A DNA stretch of 64,000 nucleotides, taken from Candidatus Kuenenia stuttgartensis (GTDB taxonomy: Bacteria; Planctomycetota; Planctomycetia; Gemmatales; Gemmataceae). Position numbers and translations under genes: made by a program. Under the pieces are notes generated by a model. That model did no database searches, had not been told where the DNA came from, and was given only the letters and a program-made list of their open reading frames with translations. Of the stretch, positions 35,201-43,172 are shown in pieces; positions within the stretch are counted from its first letter, which is position 1, and each line of letters opens with the position of its first letter. The stretch is from assembly GCA_945875585.1 (NCBI GenBank), contig CAMCLK010000001.1:62001-126000 (forward strand), in the 5' to 3' direction.

Positions 35201-36403
35201 GTTGATTGTTGGGTCTGGTTTGATGTCGTCGAAGACTTCATCGGTCGCCCGACCTCTGTTACCGAAGCGGCCATAAGGCCCCGAGTGAATGGGACTGCGG
35301 TCGTTGGCATAGACAACGTGACAGGCCGTGCAACCACTGGTGCGATAGTCGCCGGGCTGGTCGTTGGTGCCCAAGAAGTTGAGAGTGGGGTCGAAGAGGC
35401 GTGTTTTGTTCAGGGAAACCCAGACAGGGTCTGTGCGGTTTTCGGTACCCAGACCGCGGTTGCTGAGGCGTTCGAGGAACGGACGGCCGGGATCCGCAAA
35501 CCTGTCAGGGATGCCAACTTCTGGCCGAAGTTTTCCGCCTCTTTCAAAGATCCTCAAAATATTGGAAGGCTGGGAAACCTCGAAGCGGAAAGGCGGATCA
35601 AGGTAGGGAAGAACGCCCTTGCTTTCCTCGTAGGGAGTGGGTGGCGGGTTGGTCTGCGCTCGCAATGGAACGCCACGCATGGAGTAGAACTCACCGTGGC
35701 GCGGTTTCTTGTAAGGCACGGCCCCGTTGTTGTAGAGCGCTGCTCCCCAAAGCATGCAGGAGTGGGTCATCATGCTCTTGCGCGACTGGTTGACCACCTC
35801 GCCATGGCAATTGGTGGTACCGCAGCTGACATGTGCCACGCGCAGGTCGCCCGGATTCACGAAGCGAACGAAATCCGCAGATTCACGATTGAGCAGCGTG
35901 TACGAGCGGGTCGGGTTGGCGGAATTGCGCCACGCCGTTGGGTATCGGCTTGCTGGAGCTGCGGGGCACCCACCCGGTCCACCTGCAGGTCGTGCAGTAG
36001 CAGATCCGGGTGTTGGATTCACAATGCCTCTATTCCCGCCATGGCAGTCGGTGCATCCCAGACGCAGCGACACCTTGCAATGTGGGTCCTTGGCATCGAT
36101 GTGGCAGGAAAGGCAACTATCACTCTTAAGTGCGACTGATTCTTCCGATTGCTTGTTGAGGTCAACCCCCTCCAGTTCAGGAGGCATGGGGAAAGGAATG
36201 TTGGGAAGCCGTTCCAGCGGCGTGACATCCAGCGCAATGATTTCGCTGGGCAGTCGGCGTGGAGAGGAACCCTCCTGACCGCGTGCCGGCAGCACAATCA
36301 TGGTTGCAAAGAGCACTCCGGACAAAGCCAAGCCAATGCCTGCCAATGCCGTGAAAATGCCTCTGATTGGTTTCATCCACCCACCGTTTGCACATCTGGA
36401 CAT
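32294..36403 (-). CDS. Decaheme cytochrome c fused to LVIVD-repeat propeller
   Basis: About 1369 residues from ATG 36403 (GGGAGG eleven bases upstream; ATG 36376 is an alternative). A signal anchor (IFTALAGIGLALSGVLFATM) leads into a long haem region with nine CXXCH motifs (CLSCH, CTDCH, CTACH, CMTCH, CVDCH, CIDCH, CIACH, CYGCH, CTSCH) and one CX4CH (SCGTTNCHG). The last roughly 400 residues are LVIVD-type repeats (YGFVADEHGVVTMDLSDPAH; AYIADGKNGLRVVQL). Exported and probably able to carry electrons across the periplasm or outer surface; partner and substrate unknown. Single gene, convergent with the chitinase and divergent from rplU. Confidence 0.85.
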   Translation of the reverse strand: MSRCANGGWMKPIRGIFTALAGIGLALSGVLFATMIVLPARGQEGSSPRRLPSEIIALDVTPLERLPNIPFPMPPELEGVDLNKQSEESVALKSDSCLSCHIDAKDPHCKVSLRLGCTDCHGGNRGIVNPTPGSATARPAGGPGGCPAAPASRYPTAWRNSANPTRSYTLLNRESADFVRFVNPGDLRVAHVSCGTTNCHGEVVNQSRKSMMTHSCMLWGAALYNNGAVPYKKPRHGEFYSMRGVPLRAQTNPPPTPYEESKGVLPYLDPPFRFEVSQPSNILRIFERGGKLRPEVGIPDRFADPGRPFLERLSNRGLGTENRTDPVWVSLNKTRLFDPTLNFLGTNDQPGDYRTSGCTACHVVYANDRSPIHSGPYGRFGNRGRATDEVFDDIKPDPTINKEESGHPIQHRFAKGNSIPTSQCMTCHVHPGTTVMNSYLGYTWWDLETDGDLMYPPSQPKKNAQEVVRASMANPEESGQRGLWSNPEFLANLTDLNGQMRQGQFADFHSHGWVFRAVFRRDHKGNMIDYNGNPVADVSGPNLKRGVEVVRDLQVRHAEKPDNAYLAKSRKERDAEDAHKRAGLPMHLVDIHVEKGMHCVDCHFVQDMHGNTRLQMEVRGAIEIACIDCHGSSAEVARLRTSGPASYTSNPDVQPPDPKNPLNGRDLTALRTPSGKPRFERRGGRIYQRSMVERDLVWEVVQTKDTIDVKSEHYNAKSALAKTVRVENGEMVWGELAKGADGAENCAHSNKNMSCIACHSSWNPTCYGCHLPQKANTKMPQLHNEGIVSKNYTAYNWQTLRDDVFMLARDGDVTGNKIGPSRSSCAIHVTSYNGTRESIYYQQQTISAEGMSGIAFSTNVPHTFSGRASRECTSCHVSEKNDNNALLTQLMMLGTGYTNFIGKYCWVGAGGHGFYAVPVTEREEPQAVIGSNLHRLAYPEQYKEHVERNKGFLKVGFEHPGHDISEPILNPGKKSEILSLQARGEYLYAACGEMGLRVFDIAFTDHKGFSERSSTAPVSPIGQRFFVRTRYATSVAAPTTIAPDPTRKHFPENKETPVHMMYAYIYVTDKYEGLVMVAAGTLLDGDPLNNFLKRDVVFNPDNVLAGADSITFHGTHAHIGCDAGLVTIDLSDPTKPKVTQVLGSPGVGRPKAMTTQGRYGFVADEHGVVTMDLSDPAHPKPVSSMPFPGIKSLYAARTYMYAAAGHRGLAIFDIQNPEDMRVDQIYDADGRINDAHDVKLGATYPSQFAYIADGKNGLRVVQLTTPDTPGSHGFSPRAHPVLVSNFKLALGGHAVCIAKGIDRDRAVDEAGNQISVFGRLGARPFNLDEMNKLYLRDGKIWRVSNDPAWAGYTLRRSKSQRRRKAVSGS

Positions 36404-36613
36404 TGGCGGGCAGGCCTCCCATAGACAAGAGACAAGTTGATTCACCGTTGGAGATACTGGTTCGATGCGAAGGGAATCAAGCCGGAGCGGTTGCGCACTG
36501 AGGTTGGATCATGGAAGTGGCGGGGCAGTCCCAAGGTGCCGTAGCCAATACTCAGCATGGTTGTTAATGTAAGGGATCTTGTTTTTCTGAACGTTTTGAG
36601 TCGGGAGTTGGCC

Positions 36614-36949
36614 ATGTACGCCGTGGTGGAAGACGGGTCCAAGCAGTTCATCCTCAAGCAGGGAGATGTGGTTCGCCTCGACTTCCGTCAGGTGGAGACT
36701 GGAACGACCGAAGAACTCACAAACGTCCTTCTTTTGAAGAACGAAGCTGAGATCACTGTTGGTCAGCCCTTGGTGGAAGGTGCTCGTGTTCTGGTGACCG
36801 TTGTTGACCATCCTTCGGTCAAGACGAGCATCATGAAGTACAAGCGCCGCAAGAACTACAAGCGCCGTAAAGGCCATCGTCAGCACTACACATCGGTGCG
36901 CGTGGATAGCATCCTGCTCCCCGGACAGGCTTCACCTGTAAAGGCCTGA
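36614..36949 (+). CDS. rplU: 50S ribosomal protein L21
   Basis: 111 residues. It begins MYAVVEDGSKQFILKQGDVV, the conserved L21 N-terminus, and contains the basic RNA-binding MKYKRRKNYKRRKGHRQHYT segment. ATG 36614 is chosen because GGGAG lies six bases upstream and the L21 homology starts there; a longer frame opens at 36557. Unlike most bacteria, rpmA (L27) does not follow; the next gene is a secreted protein. The promoter must lie in the 210 bp shared with the divergent cytochrome gene. Confidence 0.95.
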   Translation: MYAVVEDGSKQFILKQGDVVRLDFRQVETGTTEELTNVLLLKNEAEITVGQPLVEGARVLVTVVDHPSVKTSIMKYKRRKNYKRRKGHRQHYTSVRVDSILLPGQASPVKA

Positions 36950-36951
36950 GC

Positions 36952-36972
36952 CGTTCACCTTGATCGTGAACG
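36952..36972. repeat. Short inverted repeat after rplU
   Basis: CGTTCAC and GTGAACG arms of seven bases around a seven-base spacer, three bases after the rplU stop. No U-run follows, so it is a weak or factor-dependent terminator or a protein-binding site. Confidence 0.35.
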
Positions 36973-37049
36973 ATGAAGTGGTTTAGGCTTGTGCTCCGAG
37001 GCGCGCCAATGATTGGCGCTGCCCAATCGCGCGCACGGAAGCCACCACC

Positions 37050-38333
37050 ATGTTGTGCCTCAATGGAAAGACTGTTTTTCTCGCCTTGGGCCTTTGGGTT
37101 CAGGGCGTTTTCGTTGTTGGGCAGGCGCCCCAACCGCTTACCCTTCCTGCTGCTCCGCCATCGCCCATTCAACCAGTTGACTTGCGGGAAAAAGCGCTAT
37201 CGCCTGCAGATGCTGCGCGTCGTCGCGCGGCATGGGCTAGGGCCATGGAGCAAGATCCTCGGGCCCTCTCACCGCTGAATCAGCAGATGCTGCAAGGTGC
37301 CCGTCGTGGTGCCGACTGGTTGACTCGCGCCAATACAACCAAAGGACTATTCCTTCCAGGAATTGACCCGGCACTGACCACTGAAGCAACGGGTGGGCCA
37401 TTAGGTCAAGTTGCGGCAGCATGGACATTGGCCCGCGCTTCCGGTGCCTTTGGCGACGAACGTTACGAAATGCGCGCACTTCAAGCGTTGCTGGCCTGCC
37501 TTGACGATACTCAGGTCGACAGCGAAGACCCTCAGGCGCGGCACAGCTCCATTCCTTCCGCGGTTATTTCACGGCCCGCTGCAACAAGCTGGTTGCTGGC
37601 AGCCGTTTGTGCGCTTGAAACGCCCCCTGCAGAACTTTTGGAGCGGGCTGAGTCGCTGGCGAGATACTTAGCGCGTCAGGCAGGGCAAGAGAATCTGGCA
37701 ACCATTATTGCTAAGGTTGAGCCGGGCACACCGGCCTTGGTGGCCTATGCGTTGCTAAGGTCATACCGACATCAGCCTGCTGCGTGGAAGCTTGACGGGG
37801 CACGCAAAGCTATGGCGATTGCCAAGGCATTGCCCGTTGAAACTCTTCCCCAAGCCTTGCCATGGCCAATTCTTGCGCTGGCGGAAATGAGCCAGCACGA
37901 TGCGGCCTGCCTGCCACTGCTCAATAGTGCCACCGACACGGTTGTGTCGTGGCAGGCAGACAAGGTCGATCCCCGGCACCCCGGCTGGTTTGGAGGATGG
38001 CCACTACCTGCCGCTCGTGGCGGTTTGCCAACGGATCCATCGTGTGTTGGTTCGGCCATGGCCCTGACGGCACTTTGTGAGGCGGCACTGGTTGCGAGGC
38101 GGCAGGGAGATCTGGCACGGCACCAACGGTTGCACGATGCCATGGATCGGGGCGCCCAATATTTGTTGCAGCTGCAGTTCACCGATTCCAATACCCAGCA
38201 CTTTGCCGATTGGTACAGGCCTCGCCTGTTGGGTGGATTCCGTTCCGGAGCAGGTGAAGCGACATTGCGTCTGGAACAAAATCACCATGCGGTGATGGCT
38301 CTTTTGGGCTGTTCCCAAGATGCAACCCCATGA
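37050..38333 (+). CDS. Secreted alpha/alpha-toroid-like protein, unknown function
   Basis: 427 residues. A signal peptide (VFLALGLWVQGVFVVGQA) precedes a Pro-rich linker and an all-helical domain rich in Ala and Leu, with a repeated pattern of paired helices (QVAAAWTLARASGAFGDE; GSAMALTALCEAALVAR; YLLQLQFTD) and a GWFGG motif, reminiscent of the prenyltransferase/terpene-cyclase-like alpha/alpha toroid used by several planctomycete secreted proteins. The fold guess is mine; no active-site motif is identifiable. GGAAG lies eight bases before the ATG. It sits between rplU and fabH, and a hairpin follows at 38373. Confidence 0.55.
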   Translation: MLCLNGKTVFLALGLWVQGVFVVGQAPQPLTLPAAPPSPIQPVDLREKALSPADAARRRAAWARAMEQDPRALSPLNQQMLQGARRGADWLTRANTTKGLFLPGIDPALTTEATGGPLGQVAAAWTLARASGAFGDERYEMRALQALLACLDDTQVDSEDPQARHSSIPSAVISRPAATSWLLAAVCALETPPAELLERAESLARYLARQAGQENLATIIAKVEPGTPALVAYALLRSYRHQPAAWKLDGARKAMAIAKALPVETLPQALPWPILALAEMSQHDAACLPLLNSATDTVVSWQADKVDPRHPGWFGGWPLPAARGGLPTDPSCVGSAMALTALCEAALVARRQGDLARHQRLHDAMDRGAQYLLQLQFTDSNTQHFADWYRPRLLGGFRSGAGEATLRLEQNHHAVMALLGCSQDATP

Positions 38334-38372
38334 TTGGCTAGCCAGTTCGACCCCCGGATCGCTACAATTGCT

Positions 38373-38396
38373 CCAGCCGGTAATCGCTCCGGCTGG
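38373..38396. repeat. Perfect 8-bp stem-loop
   Basis: CCAGCCGG-(8)-CCGGCTGG, in the 126-bp gap between the toroid-like gene and fabH. No U-run on either side; possibly a transcript-end or processing hairpin. Confidence 0.4.
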
Positions 38397-38459
38397 CGCC
38401 GTGCAACGCCGTCCTGATTGACCTCCCCGTCTTGAATATTGCGGGGCCCCGGGCCTGCC

Positions 38460-39482
38460 ATGACCGAAGAACGCCCAGTCTCGAAACGCCCACGCTGCCG
38501 CCGTCTCCGGGGTATCCGGATCCTAGCTGCCGGGAGTTACGTTCCAGATACAATTATCACCAACGAGCAGCTGCATGCCGAATTAGGCTGCGACTCCGAT
38601 TGGATCATCAAGCGCACGGGAATCGTGGAGCGACGTCACGCCCGGCCGGATCAAGCAACAACCGATCTGTGCCAAATCGCCTCTGAGCGGTGCATTCAGG
38701 CTTCTGGAATCTCGTCGTCTGCCATCGACCTGTTGGTTCTGGGAACGTTCACACCCGACATGACATTTCCGTCGAGTGCCTGCACGCTGCAAGACCGTCT
38801 GGGCTTGGTTTGTCCAGCGATTGAAGTTCAGGCCGCCTGTGCTGGTTTTGTATACGCCCTTACGACCGCCGCTAGCTATGTGCTTGCCGGAGCAGCAGAT
38901 ACTGCTTTGGTGGTTGGAGGCGACACGAACTCGCGCATCATCAATCCCAAGGATGTGAAAACGTACCCCCTCTTTGGTGATGGCGCCGGAGCCGTGCTGA
39001 TCACACGCGGCAACACGGATGAAGGATTATTGAGTGTCAGTCTTGGTTCCGATGGCGCGGGTGGCCCGTTGCTGAACCGCCCCGCTTGCGGTTCGAAGCT
39101 TCCTCCCACAGCCGAGTTGATCGAACAGGGCCAACATTTCCTGCAGATGGATGGCAGAGCTGTTTTTCGTTGGGCTGTCACAACTCTGTGCGACACGATT
39201 GGCGATGTGCTAGCCGACTGTGGTTTAACTGTCGACGACATCGACCTTTATATTCCGCATCAGGCCAACATTCGGATCATCAACGCGGCCATCGATGTGC
39301 TGAAGATTCCGCGGACCAAGGTGTTTTCAAACCTAGAGCGTTACGGGAACACGTCGGCGGGATCTATTCCCCTGGCATTGGACGAAGCGATAGCAACTGG
39401 CCGGTTGCGCCGCGGTCAGCTTGCGGTGATCAGTGGTTTTGGAGCTGGTTTGGCTTGGGGCACCGCGGTCATTCGGTACTGA
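38460..39482 (+). CDS. fabH: 3-oxoacyl-ACP synthase III
   Basis: 340 residues. FabH condenses acetyl-CoA or another acyl primer with malonyl-ACP to start fatty-acid synthesis. All three catalytic residues are visible: Cys127 in VQAACAGFVYAL, His in YIPHQANIRII, and Asn in RYGNTSAGSIPLALDEA. The FGDGAGAVLI loop is also conserved. Start ATG 38460 leaves a basic N-terminal extension of about 15 residues before the usual ILAAGSYVPD; a slightly longer frame begins at 38439. plsX and rpmF, frequent neighbours elsewhere, are not adjacent. A GC-rich hairpin follows at 39505. Confidence 0.93.
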   Translation: MTEERPVSKRPRCRRLRGIRILAAGSYVPDTIITNEQLHAELGCDSDWIIKRTGIVERRHARPDQATTDLCQIASERCIQASGISSSAIDLLVLGTFTPDMTFPSSACTLQDRLGLVCPAIEVQAACAGFVYALTTAASYVLAGAADTALVVGGDTNSRIINPKDVKTYPLFGDGAGAVLITRGNTDEGLLSVSLGSDGAGGPLLNRPACGSKLPPTAELIEQGQHFLQMDGRAVFRWAVTTLCDTIGDVLADCGLTVDDIDLYIPHQANIRIINAAIDVLKIPRTKVFSNLERYGNTSAGSIPLALDEAIATGRLRRGQLAVISGFGAGLAWGTAVIRY

Positions 39483-39504
39483 CAAAAATGCCGGGCCCTA
39501 TGCT

Positions 39505-39531
39505 GGCGGGCCGCGCCCGCGGCGGCCCGCC
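39505..39531. terminator. GC-rich hairpin between fabH and the NADAR gene
   Basis: Perfect ten-base-pair stem (39505-39514 with 39522-39531, seven-base loop) between the 3' ends of two convergent genes. No immediate U-run on the plus strand; on the minus strand a TTTTT run lies about twenty bases further on. Probably a shared transcription end. Confidence 0.45.
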
Positions 39532-39540
39532 CTAACAAAA

Positions 39541-40143
39541 TCAGGCGCTAAACGGCATCATTTGCTGGGCTAGGCTCCTCTCGCGGATCTCGCTAACAAA
39601 ATCGCCACAAATTTTGAATTCTGCTATCGCGGGCGGAATGACGCGAATAGGGGATGCCATATTCCTTAATTCCATCAGCAACATGCCCAGCCTGTTCTCG
39701 CCGCGCAAGACTCCATCATCTCCCAAAATCGCGCCCCAAAATGAATCCTTTGAAGATCTTTCGACAATTGGCATTCTTCTCGACTTTTCAAAAATCGCCC
39801 GCATTCTTCTGGGATGCTGGGCCAATTTCACCTGAAGCGCCCATCGCATCACGCTCGCCCGGATTTCCTCCCAATCTGATCTTGTTTCCGCGATCCACTC
39901 CTTTTTCCGGGCGATTCTTTTCGCTATCATGGGCAGATTCGCTCTCATTATCTCAGCCTGCCATTCGGGCCTATGCGGATATCTGCAGGCTTGATAAAGC
40001 GCCTCGCTTGACCCCGCCTTGACCCCATTGACCATCAACGGATAATCATTGGACATATTCGAAAGCCCGCCAAACGCCTCCTTCACCTTGAAAAAAACCG
40101 CGCAATTAACGGCCACTGCACCATCATGATTTTCCCAATTCAT
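39541..40143 (-). CDS. NADAR domain protein
   Basis: 200 residues. The EAFGGLSNMSNDYPLMVNG start and the SSEALYQACRYP motif match the NADAR/YbiA family (typical form: LSNFYP...SVEHAYQA), and KDSFWGAILGDDGVLRGENRLGMLLMELR is its typical C-terminal WG...G.N.LG signature. YbiA-type enzymes are N-glycosidases acting on riboflavin-pathway intermediates; other NADAR proteins act in NAD or ADP-ribose metabolism and conflict systems. Alone between convergent fabH and a 395-bp gap, with somewhat lower GC and hairpins on both sides, suggesting acquisition. Ser replaces Phe after LSN, so activity needs testing. Confidence 0.8.
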   Translation of the reverse strand: MNWENHDGAVAVNCAVFFKVKEAFGGLSNMSNDYPLMVNGVKAGSSEALYQACRYPHRPEWQAEIMRANLPMIAKRIARKKEWIAETRSDWEEIRASVMRWALQVKLAQHPRRMRAIFEKSRRMPIVERSSKDSFWGAILGDDGVLRGENRLGMLLMELRNMASPIRVIPPAIAEFKICGDFVSEIRERSLAQQMMPFSA

Positions 40144-40538
40144 AAAAACTCCTTGCTGGGGCTTCTTTTATCTTCCAGCAAGGGCGGCTGCCCCAAAAAC
40201 CGCCCTCCACTGACGTCGCGACAATGAACGAAGAGATATGTGGCAGCAGGATGGCCGCCTGTTAACTCGCTGGGCTGGCTTTTGCCGCCCGCCTTTACAA
40301 TTTCTTCACAATTGGGCCGCCTAAAAGCAGATCTGCCATTTGGCTGGCATGCTTGGGCGGAAGGGCAAATAACTAGGTGAAAAGAATTAAGCGCGCTTTT
40401 TCAGGGGGCCGGGCGGGGGCGCTGCTTCCAGCTTGCCCGCCCGGCACCTTGATGAATGCCAAACATCGTGTTGCAAAGGGTATTCGCACGCCAAGTCACA
40501 ATATTTTTTGAAAGTCAGAGTTAATCTTGAGAGGCGGT
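40144..40538. other. 395-bp non-coding gap with three hairpins
   Basis: No coding frame with a ribosome site. It holds CTTGCTGG/CCAGCAAG (40152-40159 with 40175-40182), AGGGCGG/CCGCCCT (40181-40187 with 40200-40206), and a perfect ten-base-pair stem GCCGGGCGGG/CCCGCCCGGC (40408-40417 with 40436-40445, 18-base loop). The first two lie just upstream of the NADAR start, the third about 90 bp after the stop of the TolB-like gene on the minus strand. Confidence 0.6.
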
Positions 40539-41690
40539 TTAAGGCTGGGAAGAAACCGGGCGCCAGTGAGGCCACATCGCGCCATGACCCGATGAAAGTC
40601 GGGTAACTTGGCGTTCGGTTCGGTCGGAGAGGTTCATCGCGTAGAGTTGCCTGATACCGGAGCGCATGGATCCGTATAATATCTGCTTGCCATTGGGCGA
40701 AGGGGTGGGGTGGTAATGCAGAGTCCCGGGTGGCGAACGCGTGAGCTGTTTCACAGCGCCATCGAGAGTGACTTGGAATAGCTCCACGTTGCTGCCAGAC
40801 TTGGCCGTGTAGAAAACAGAGCCACCATCAGCAGACCATGCAGGAATATCGCTGCTGCCATCGTGAAAATCCGGGACATCGAGAAACAGGATCCAACCTT
40901 GATAGCCGTTCAGATCCGCCAGTTTTCTCAGTCCGGTACCGTCGCGCTTGACAATGTAAGGGTTCCAGTGGCCATGGGTTCCGCTCACAAAAAGCAACCA
41001 CACGCCGTCGGGAGACCATTTAGGCGCGAAATCAAATGGATTGCCCGTCTTAATGTGTTTCTTTTCCGATCCATCCACATTTGAAATGTAAACTTGGTAG
41101 TTTTCATGGTAGCAGACATGCTTTCCATCCGGGGAAGCTCCGTAACCGTAGGCAAACCCCGCTCCCCCGGCGGAAACATCGCGCTTGTCGCGCCCGTCCA
41201 TATCCATGATATACGGCCTGGAAACGCCACCAATCAAAGGTGTGAATCCGAGAGATTTCCCACCAGCCACAAAAAACAGGCCGCCATTGTAATGGCTGAC
41301 ACGGTCAACGGCGGTCACGTTGGTGATCTTCCCGCTAACATTATCGACCAGACATGAGTCCAGAGACCATTTACCGGGATTCATCCTGAATGCCTTATGC
41401 TCTTCTTCCCATTGCGCATTCTCCGGGTCTTGCCAACCTCGTGAAACAATGGCGTGCTTGCCATCGGGAGACCAGCCAGCAAACTGCGTCCATGCGTTGG
41501 GACTATCAACCAGATCCGAGGCGATGGTTTTACGCCCACCACCATCAGCTTGGGCAACGATCGCCCTCATGGTGCGGACATTGGCGTGCCTCCCACCAGG
41601 CAGATTGGTACGAAGTTCGGTGTAGCCAATGGCAAGAGATTCAGACTGGGCTAGCGAAGCCGAGACGATTAGGTTGAGCAGGACAATCAT
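40539..41690 (-). CDS. TolB-like WD40/PD40 propeller protein
   Basis: 383 residues. A signal peptide (MIVLLNLIVSASLAQS) precedes a beta-propeller of PD40 repeats, seen in repeated GWSPDGKHAIVSRG, ASPDGKHVCYHE, KWSPDGVWLLFVSG, AWSADGGSVFYTAK and SPNGKQILYGS strings, about six blades. Such secreted propellers bind carbohydrate or protein ligands; no catalytic residues are recognisable. Last gene of a nine-gene minus-strand run, 15 bp after the preceding gene, implying the same transcript. Some TolB-like proteins in this phylum act as oligogalacturonate-lyase-like enzymes, but the signature histidines are not evident here. Confidence 0.75.
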   Translation of the reverse strand: MIVLLNLIVSASLAQSESLAIGYTELRTNLPGGRHANVRTMRAIVAQADGGGRKTIASDLVDSPNAWTQFAGWSPDGKHAIVSRGWQDPENAQWEEEHKAFRMNPGKWSLDSCLVDNVSGKITNVTAVDRVSHYNGGLFFVAGGKSLGFTPLIGGVSRPYIMDMDGRDKRDVSAGGAGFAYGYGASPDGKHVCYHENYQVYISNVDGSEKKHIKTGNPFDFAPKWSPDGVWLLFVSGTHGHWNPYIVKRDGTGLRKLADLNGYQGWILFLDVPDFHDGSSDIPAWSADGGSVFYTAKSGSNVELFQVTLDGAVKQLTRSPPGTLHYHPTPSPNGKQILYGSMRSGIRQLYAMNLSDRTERQVTRLSSGHGAMWPHWRPVSSQP

Positions 41691-41705
41691 GAAGTGTTTC
41701 CAGAA

Positions 41706-43121
41706 TCAGGGACGTGGCCTGAACTGAAGCGCGAAAAGATCGGCATCAATCAGTACCATCCGTAACCGGACTGGTTTTCCGGCAATGGCCGACAGGCTCG
41801 TGCCTTTGCTCCATATCACTTTCTGTTCTATGGCATCGCCGACAAGTTCCTTGCAATCGGACAAGGAAAATCCGGGGACCGGCACGCCTGCCGTGTCTTG
41901 GAATTCAATTTTCAGGCTGCCGCCGGCGCTGGTCGAGTAGTTCACATAAAGGTCATCGCCAACAAAACGCAACGGTTTTGTCAGCATCTGTCCGGGTTCA
42001 CCGCCTGCGCGGACCGATGCAAACCCGTCGGTGCGCAGCACAAATCTGCGGAACGGAGTCGTATAGATGGACATTTCAGTGGGGCCCGTGGGGACGACGT
42101 TCAGGGCGGCATAGTTGGAGCGGTTGCCCCATCGGGCAGGATCGAGACCCGGGCGAATAAATACTTGCCGAAATGTGCGATCAAATGGAGCATCACCGCG
42201 CGCGGTCATGAAACCGATATCGGTACTTTCGCCCCGCGCGGGGTAAAACCGGGTGGGAGTTGCAATGTAAATATGGGGTGCCCGGAAGTAGGGGTGGGTC
42301 AGGGTGGTGTAGATGTGTTCGTCTGGGAAATTAGGCTTGAGCGGCACAGGCGGTGTCCAATGGATGAAATCAGTGGAGGTTGTGCGACAAACCGACCTCC
42401 ATTTTTTGTCGAGAAAGTGCCGGAAATAGCAGACATAGCAGCCTTCGCTTGCAGACCAAAACGAAACATTCTGGGAATCGAACGCGTATTCCCGTGCGTA
42501 CGTAATGACAGGTTCCTTGCGCGATTTGCGCCAGTGAACGCCATCTTCGGACAAAAAAGCCATCAATCCGGTCTTCACGGTCCCGGCCAATGCCTTGAAG
42601 CGCTCCTGTTTGGGAATATCGGGCCGAACATCGAGAAATGGCGAGAAATTATGGCAAAAAGGTGGTTCATGGAGAATCACATTATTCGCCTTGTTCCCGT
42701 CGATTTCAACGATACCCAACTTGGGTTGTGTCCAGTTGATACCGTCCGTGCTTTCGCAATACCGAGTCACCTCGGTAACGTCGCCATCGAATCGGGCGCT
42801 GCGTCCGTCGCGGGTGTAAAGTCGGAAAAGAGAGCCATCCTTGATGATGGTGCCGTATTCAAGGTTGTTGGCAGGTTGTTCCGTGGCGGCTGCGAGCCTT
42901 GGTTCATGCAGGTGCAGGGTCGAGTTGTCGAGTTGATCGATGAGGAACCGATCGACAAACAGTTCGAGGCGCGAACCAATTTCGAGCGGTTTGCCGCGAA
43001 TGTCCGCTGGTGCATCAGACCGGGTCGGGGTTTGGGCGAAACCCCGATGGGGCAGAACCAAAAGGAGGAACGCGAAAAATACGTGCCTTGTTCCCCAAGC
43101 ACCAACTGACAATCGGGTCAT
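41706..43121 (-). CDS. Secreted five-bladed-propeller protein, glycosidase-like
   Basis: 471 residues. An N-terminal signal (VFFAFLLLVLPHRGFAQ) is followed by a conserved planctomycete segment, ELFVDRFLIDQL...LHLHEP, then propeller-like strands with YCESTDGINWTQP, LSEDGVHWRKS and TSTDFIHWTPP repeats, as in GH32/GH43-like folds and related sialidase-like proteins. Classical GH43 catalytic triad residues cannot be assigned by eye, so call it glycosidase-like only. The C-terminus is a beta-sandwich (YVNYSTSAGGSLKIEFQD). Lies 51 bp after the gluconolactonase gene and 15 bp before the TolB-like gene. Confidence 0.65.
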   Translation of the reverse strand: MTRLSVGAWGTRHVFFAFLLLVLPHRGFAQTPTRSDAPADIRGKPLEIGSRLELFVDRFLIDQLDNSTLHLHEPRLAAATEQPANNLEYGTIIKDGSLFRLYTRDGRSARFDGDVTEVTRYCESTDGINWTQPKLGIVEIDGNKANNVILHEPPFCHNFSPFLDVRPDIPKQERFKALAGTVKTGLMAFLSEDGVHWRKSRKEPVITYAREYAFDSQNVSFWSASEGCYVCYFRHFLDKKWRSVCRTTSTDFIHWTPPVPLKPNFPDEHIYTTLTHPYFRAPHIYIATPTRFYPARGESTDIGFMTARGDAPFDRTFRQVFIRPGLDPARWGNRSNYAALNVVPTGPTEMSIYTTPFRRFVLRTDGFASVRAGGEPGQMLTKPLRFVGDDLYVNYSTSAGGSLKIEFQDTAGVPVPGFSLSDCKELVGDAIEQKVIWSKGTSLSAIAGKPVRLRMVLIDADLFALQFRPRP

Positions 43122-43172
43122 TCAGAAGCCTCCATGCATTTTCATTCAACACACGGGCGTCACCAGATTGTG

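Noticed and set aside
34442-36139. Plus-strand open frame of about 565 codons antisense to the decaheme cytochrome
   Set aside because: It mirrors codon bias of the real minus-strand gene, has no start context or recognisable domain, and overlaps haem motifs.
36442-36657. 71-codon minus-strand frame overlapping the rplU start
   Set aside because: No leader or domain; lies across the divergent promoter region and the rplU ribosome site.
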